Assembly: GCA_002293295.1 (NCBI GenBank)
Contig: DBCY01000010.1
Coordinates: 1 to 9,186, forward strand
Reading direction: 5' to 3'
Source of the DNA: Ruminococcus sp. UBA946
GTDB taxonomy: Bacteria > Bacillota > Clostridia > Oscillospirales > Ruminococcaceae
Length of the DNA stretch: 9,186 bases
Numbering within the stretch: position 1 is the stretch's first letter; each line of letters opens with the position of its first letter. The notes below the pieces were generated by a model. It made no database searches. It was not told where the DNA came from and was given only the letters and a program-made list of their open reading frames with translations. The position numbers were made by a program, and so were the translations under genes. Shown here in pieces: positions 6,787 to 9,186 of this stretch.

Positions 6787-8511
6787 TTATGATATAGCCT
6801 TGAATTTGCAGACGTCCGTACAGATACTGCATCCCACGCACTGAGTCGAATCAATAACAGCTTTGCCGTCTTTCATGGAAATCGCCGGACAGCCAAGCTT
6901 CAGGCACATTTTACAGCTTTTGCACTTTTCAGCCGAAACGGTCAGCGAAGGTTTATGCTCTACATATTTAAGCAAAGCGCAGGGACGGCGAGAAATAATC
7001 ACGGAAGGTTCAGGTGCGTCAAGCTCCTCAAGAATAACCCTTTCGGTTTCTTCCAGATTATAAGGGTCGACAACCTTGACTCTCTTAATACCCACAGCCT
7101 TGCACAGCTCTTCAAGATTAACAGCTGCGGCAGGGTCTCCTTTTATATTTTTCCCTGTTGTCGGGTTCTGCTGGTGGCCGGTCATACCCGTAATAGAGTT
7201 ATCAAGTATAATTACGGTTGAATTTGTGGCGTTATAGGCAATATTAACAAGACCCGTTATACCGCTGTGCATAAAGGTTGAATCACCTATTACGGCAACG
7301 GTCGATTTTTCGGCTTTTTCTCCCCTTGCCTTATTAAAGCCATGAAGAGCCGAAACGGAAGCTCCCATGCAGATTGTCGTATCCATAGCGGAAAGCGGCG
7401 CGGACGCGCCGAGAGTATAACAGCCTATATCGCCCGAAACGGTAATTTTATTTTTTGAAAGAGAGTAAAACACACCCCTGTGCGGACATCCCGCACACAT
7501 AACGGGAGGGCGTACCGGAACGCTTTCGGTGAATTCAACAGAATCGTTTTTCTTCCCCAGCAGTTTTTCAGCGATAATCGCTTGTGAAAGCTCTCCTGTA
7601 AAGCCGAAAATTTCCTTGCCTGTCACGTTCATGCCTATTTTTTTACAATGGGTTTCAATAATATCGTCAAGCTCCTCAGCTACATAAACGGTTTTGTATT
7701 TTGAACAGAAATCCTTGAGCAGCTCAACAGGAAGAGGATTTACAATACCCAGCTTCAGATAAGATGAGTTTTCTCCCATTGCCTCCCTGGCATACTGATA
7801 AGCGGCGCCGCTCGTTATGATTCCGGTATCGCCCCCGTTGTCGATAACGGTATTCAAAGGTGATGCTTCCGCGTACTCGATAAGCTTTTGAGTGCGCTCC
7901 TCAACGAAAACATGCCTTCCCCTTGCCATAGACGGCATCATTACATATTTTTGAACATTTTTTGTGTATTCCTTCTGTTCCGGCAGAACCCTTTCATTTA
8001 TCTCAACGGATGACTGCGAATGCGCTATACGCGTACTCATTCTGACGATGACGGGGGTATCGAACTTTTCCGAAAGTTCATAGGCGGTTTTTACAAATTC
8101 CTTGCATTCGGAAGAATCCGAAGGTTCAATCATCATAACCTTGGACGCTATCGCATGATGCCGGGAATCCTGTTCATTCTGCGAGGAATGCATCCCGGGG
8201 TCGTCGGCGACGGCAATTACAAGTCCCCCGTTCACTCCTGTGTAAGAAACCGTATACAAAGGGTCGGCGGCAACGTTAAGCCCGACGTGCTTCATCGCGC
8301 TAAAGGAACGCGAGCCTGCGATTGAAGCTCCGATTGCAACCTCCAGCGCAACCTTTTCATTGGGAGCCCATTCACTGTAAACCTCGTCATATTCAGCCAG
8401 GTGCTCGGTAATTTCTGTGGACGGCGTACCCGGATAGCTTGAAGCGACCGTAACTCCCGCTTCATAAAGACCCCTCGCGAAGGCTTCATTTCCCAGCATA
8501 AGCTTTTTCAT
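6787..8511 (-). CDS. iorA: indolepyruvate:ferredoxin oxidoreductase, alpha subunit
   Basis: Catalytic subunit that oxidatively decarboxylates aryl-pyruvates to arylacyl-CoA and reduces ferredoxin, or runs in reverse; it is cytoplasmic and oxygen-sensitive. At 574 residues it is slightly shorter than many homologues. In order it has the pyrimidine-binding domain with SSYPGTPSTEI (24-34), a middle transketolase-C-like domain (about 200-320), and CAGCPHRG (339-346) opening the TPP domain. GDSTFMHSGITGL (409-421) and LDNSITGMTG (436-445) form the TPP/Mg site, and a C-terminal 2[4Fe-4S] ferredoxin domain follows. The first cluster uses C530, C533, C536 and C541 with a four-residue gap before CP, as known for IOR. 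The second uses C558, C561, C564 and C568. The ATG follows GAAAGGA by about 11 bases. It is the first gene of the operon. Confidence 0.97.
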   Translation of the reverse strand: MKKLMLGNEAFARGLYEAGVTVASSYPGTPSTEITEHLAEYDEVYSEWAPNEKVALEVAIGASIAGSRSFSAMKHVGLNVAADPLYTVSYTGVNGGLVIAVADDPGMHSSQNEQDSRHHAIASKVMMIEPSDSSECKEFVKTAYELSEKFDTPVIVRMSTRIAHSQSSVEINERVLPEQKEYTKNVQKYVMMPSMARGRHVFVEERTQKLIEYAEASPLNTVIDNGGDTGIITSGAAYQYAREAMGENSSYLKLGIVNPLPVELLKDFCSKYKTVYVAEELDDIIETHCKKIGMNVTGKEIFGFTGELSQAIIAEKLLGKKNDSVEFTESVPVRPPVMCAGCPHRGVFYSLSKNKITVSGDIGCYTLGASAPLSAMDTTICMGASVSALHGFNKARGEKAEKSTVAVIGDSTFMHSGITGLVNIAYNATNSTVIILDNSITGMTGHQQNPTTGKNIKGDPAAAVNLEELCKAVGIKRVKVVDPYNLEETERVILEELDAPEPSVIISRRPCALLKYVEHKPSLTVSAEKCKSCKMCLKLGCPAISMKDGKAVIDSTQCVGCSICTDVCKFKAIS

Positions 8512-8572
8512 ATATTTTTTAGTCCTTTCTCTTGTTTAACACTTTCTGACGCTCAGACAAATCATAGTTAAT

Positions 8573-8601
8573 ATTATACCATATTTTTTTATATATTGAA
8601 A
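8573..8601 (-). promoter_or_regulatory. probable iorA operon promoter
   Basis: On the minus strand a perfect -10 TATAAT (8573-8578) lies 17 bases from a poor -35 (TTTCAA, 8596-8601). The predicted leader of about 55 bases contains a small stem (TCTGA-CGC-TCAGA, 8545-8557). The weak -35 leaves room for an activator or alternative spacing. The position is plausible but not certain. Confidence 0.5.
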
Positions 8602-8652
8602 GTATATTTACAAATTTTTTATATAAATGTATAATTGTTCAGTATGCATTAC

Positions 8653-8674
8653 TTATTACAAACATATGTAATAA
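8653..8674. repeat. perfect inverted repeat upstream of the ior operon
   Basis: TTATTACA-N6-TGTAATAA, two perfect 8-base arms in a 22-base span, the size of a dimeric repressor site. It lies about 50 bases upstream of the iorA -35 box and 80 bases beyond the small RNA 1 terminator. No regulator gene that would obviously own it is in the window. AT-richness lowers confidence. Confidence 0.45.
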
Positions 8675-8705
8675 AATGTCTTTTTTTGCATATTTATTTC
8701 TATTT

Positions 8706-8724
8706 ATGTCATAAGTATTGACAT
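8706..8724. repeat. inverted repeat ATGTCA-N7-TGACAT
   Basis: Two perfect 6-base arms in the AT-rich spacer between small RNA 1 and the iorA promoter. It contains a TTGACA on the plus strand (8718-8723), but there is no -10 box at a proper distance, so I do not call a promoter. A role as operator is only possible. Confidence 0.3.
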
Positions 8725-8755
8725 TTTATTTTTGGGGTTTATCTTCTTTTGGATG

Positions 8756-8799
8756 AAAAAAATAGAACACCCCCACAGTTCAAAGCATGGCGAGTGTTC
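8756..8799 (-). terminator. intrinsic terminator of small RNA 1
   Basis: Stem arms at 8790-8799 and 8765-8774 pair over eight positions plus one more beyond a G-G mismatch, with a 15-base loop. The stem is followed by UA and a run of seven U (A-run at 8756-8762 on the plus strand). On the plus strand the hairpin has no U tract. Confidence 0.75.
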
Positions 8800-8830
8800 A
8801 TTAACGGAAATGTATATAATACAAATCTAC
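8756..8830 (-). ncRNA. predicted small RNA 1 (about 75 nt)
   Basis: A perfect extended -10 promoter (8837-8865) predicts a start near 8830, and an intrinsic terminator ends it near 8756. The order in the RNA is: a small 5' hairpin (UGUAU-UAU-AUACA, from 8823 down to 8811), a single-stranded linker with UUUCCGUU, then a stem of GAACACUC with GGGUGUUC (plus-strand 8790-8799 and 8765-8774) and UA followed by seven U. One stem pair is U-G in this RNA but would be C-A in plus-strand RNA, which supports minus-strand transcription. No protein is encoded with a usable ribosome binding site. A second, diverged copy lies at 9101-9182. The conserved 5' part can pair with the RHH ribosome binding site. 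I do not recognise the RNA family. Confidence 0.72.
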
Positions 8831-8834
8831 CCTG
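8765..8834. repeat. direct repeat, copy 1 (copy 2 at 9112-9186)
   Basis: The two copies lie about 350 bases apart in the same orientation and bracket the RHH gene. From GCGAGTGTTC to the end of the repeat (8790-8834 against 9141-9186) about 41 of 46 positions agree with one single-base gap. The outer hairpin arm is also shared, while the loop between the arms is unrelated in sequence and length (15 against 19). The pattern matches two paralogous RNA genes better than a transposable element: there are no target duplications or transposase. Confidence 0.8.
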
Positions 8835-8836
8835 AT

Positions 8837-8865
8837 ATTATATCATATCTTATGAAAATTGTCAA
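8837..8865 (-). promoter_or_regulatory. perfect consensus promoter of small RNA 1
   Basis: On the minus strand: TTGACA (8860-8865), 17-base spacer, TATAAT (8837-8842), with TG one base before the -10 (extended -10). All 12 core bases match consensus. The -10 overlaps a short palindrome (GATAT at 8834-8838 and ATATC at 8845-8849). The promoter is divergent from the RHH promoter, with 16 bases between the two -35 boxes. Confidence 0.85.
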
Positions 8866-8881
8866 AATTTTATAAAACCTC

Positions 8882-8910
8882 TTGACAAGTTATGCAATAC
8901 CAGTTATAAT
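8882..8910 (+). promoter_or_regulatory. perfect consensus promoter of the RHH gene
   Basis: TTGACA (8882-8887), 17-base spacer, TATAAT (8905-8910): a full consensus sigma-A promoter. Transcription should start near 8917, leaving about 20 bases of leader that hold the ribosome binding site. Such a strong promoter on a small DNA-binding protein gene implies tight repression. Confidence 0.9.
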
Positions 8911-8922
8911 GATATTGCGTAA
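8890..8922. promoter_or_regulatory. probable operator around the RHH -10 box
   Basis: TTATGCAATA (8890-8899) and TATTGCGTAA (8913-8922) form an inverted repeat with one mismatch in ten and a 13-base spacer that contains the -10 box. The arms sit in the -35/-10 spacer and over the transcription start, so a bound protein would block RNA polymerase. The natural candidate ligand is the RHH protein itself, as in CopG- and Arc-type autorepression. This is inferred from position. Confidence 0.65.
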
Positions 8923-8936
8923 CAAAGGAGGTGTAT

Positions 8937-9110
8937 ATGCCGCGAAAAAGCAGAGCCGATTATTTCAAAAAGCGCAGGGAAAACTTAAAGCATTTTAATG
9001 TGGTATTACCTAAGGAATTGGTTGAATCAATTGAAAAAAGACTGTATGAACTGGGCAAAACCAAAACTGCCTGGCTAATTGAAAAAATCGACGAGGAACT
9101 AAAAAAATAG
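8937..9110 (+). CDS. small ribbon-helix-helix (CopG/Arc-like) DNA-binding protein
   Basis: A 57-residue protein, the only plus-strand gene in the window. It has a basic N-terminal tail (MPRKSRADYFKKRRENLK), then HFNVVLPKELVESI (19-32), the beta strand and first turn typical of RHH proteins. Helix A (about 26-38), GKTKTAWL (40-47), which matches the 'GxSxSxxI/L' start of helix B, and a charged C-terminal helix complete the fold. RHH proteins bind DNA as dimers through the paired beta strands and are usually repressors, antitoxins or plasmid copy-control proteins. The ATG follows AAAGGAGGT (8924-8932) by four bases, a very strong site. Promoter and operator lie just upstream. No toxin, relaxase or replication gene is adjacent inside the window. 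The last Lys codons and stop overlap the U tract of small RNA 2 on the other strand. Confidence 0.88.
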   Translation: MPRKSRADYFKKRRENLKHFNVVLPKELVESIEKRLYELGKTKTAWLIEKIDEELKK

Positions 9111-9182
9111 CGAACACCCGCTAGCCGCATGTAAAGTCAAGCGAGTGTTCACAAACGGAAAATGTATATAATACAAATCCAC
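9101..9182 (-). ncRNA. predicted small RNA 2 (about 82 nt; promoter outside window)
   Basis: Second copy of the small RNA. It shows the same 5' hairpin (UGUAU-UAU-AUACA), linker (UUUUCCGUUUGU) and terminator. Here the terminator stem is complete: GAACACUCGC pairs with GCGGGUGUUC over all ten positions, one of them U-G, with a 19-base loop, followed by GCUA and seven U (9101-9107). By alignment with copy 1, transcription would start near 9182 and the -10 box would lie at about 9189-9194, just past the window, so the promoter cannot be checked. It runs convergently into the RHH gene and its 3' end is antisense to the last codons of that gene. Confidence 0.62.
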
Positions 9183-9186
9183 TCTG

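Noticed and set aside
6767..6841. Longer iorB start (25 extra residues)
   Set aside because: The added residues lie mainly inside the end of iorA and do not resemble the family; the ATG at 6766 has a good ribosome binding site and begins the known GVGGQG fold.
8718..8746. Plus-strand promoter from TTGACA at 8718-8723
   Set aside because: The sequence 17 bases downstream (ATCTTC) bears no resemblance to a -10 box, and no gene follows in that direction.
8810..8875. 21-codon plus-strand ORF (begins MYIIQIYPDI) opposite small RNA 1, resembling a type I toxin peptide
   Set aside because: GGAA sits directly against the ATG with no proper Shine-Dalgarno spacing, no plus-strand promoter is seen, and the differences from the copy 2 start change residues. 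The minus-strand RNA reading explains the conservation better, though a peptide search in the next repeat would settle it.
8765..9150. Integron attC sites or a MITE flanking a cassette
   Set aside because: The hairpins lack RYYYAAC/GTRRRRY-type core sites, and there are no terminal inverted repeats around the whole unit or target-site duplications. The hairpins have terminator features instead.
9112..9150. Plus-strand terminator for the RHH gene
   Set aside because: The hairpin is followed by ACAAACGG on the plus strand with no U tract, and the wobble pair favours the minus strand. The RHH transcript end is not visible here.
8765..9186. CRISPR-like repeats
   Set aside because: Only two copies about 350 bases apart with a gene between them, and no spacers of uniform length or cas genes.

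Overview
The window looks like a chromosomal piece from an anaerobic, gut-type Clostridia (Ruminococcaceae/Oscillospiraceae-like) of low to moderate GC. The grounds are oxygen-sensitive indolepyruvate:ferredoxin oxidoreductase, strong AGGAGG-type ribosome binding sites, AT-rich intergenic DNA, near-consensus sigma-A promoters, and the tmk/DUF2156/5-FCL/mltG neighbourhood. The lineage is inferred from gene content and style, not from a search.

Region 1 (1-4281, minus strand): a five-gene operon read leftwards from a strong promoter (TTGACG-N17-TATAAT, 4253-4281). In order of transcription it holds a thymidylate kinase, a soluble DUF2156 (LPG-synthase C-terminal-like) acyltransferase, a DJ-1/PfpI protein, 5-formyltetrahydrofolate cyclo-ligase and the membrane-anchored transglycosylase MltG. 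Gaps are short and two genes overlap. The mltG stop codon lies in a seven-copy heptamer tandem repeat.

Region 2 (4329-8601, minus strand): a four-gene aromatic keto-acid operon, iorA-iorB-paaK-ACT, closed by a stem-loop terminator at 4329-4368. IorAB interconverts aryl-pyruvates and arylacetyl-CoA with ferredoxin. PaaK links arylacetates to their CoA esters, and the double-ACT protein probably senses an aromatic amino acid. paaK uses a TTG start that is fixed by an in-frame stop just upstream.

Region 3 (about 8600-9186): a gene-poor, compact regulatory locus unlike the rest. A 57-residue ribbon-helix-helix protein (8937-9110, plus) has a perfect consensus promoter whose -10 box lies inside an imperfect inverted repeat, a probable self-operator. 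Back to back with it is a perfect extended -10 promoter on the minus strand, driving a predicted RNA of about 75 nt that ends in an intrinsic terminator. A second, diverged copy of that RNA converges on the 3' end of the RHH gene and runs off the window edge. Both RNAs carry a segment able to pair with the ribosome binding site and start codon of the RHH mRNA. This small-RNA/RHH/small-RNA unit matches no system I can name and is the most interesting part of the window. The 425 bases between iorA and the RHH gene hold, from left to right, the iorA leader and promoter, two inverted repeats, small RNA 1 and the divergent promoters.
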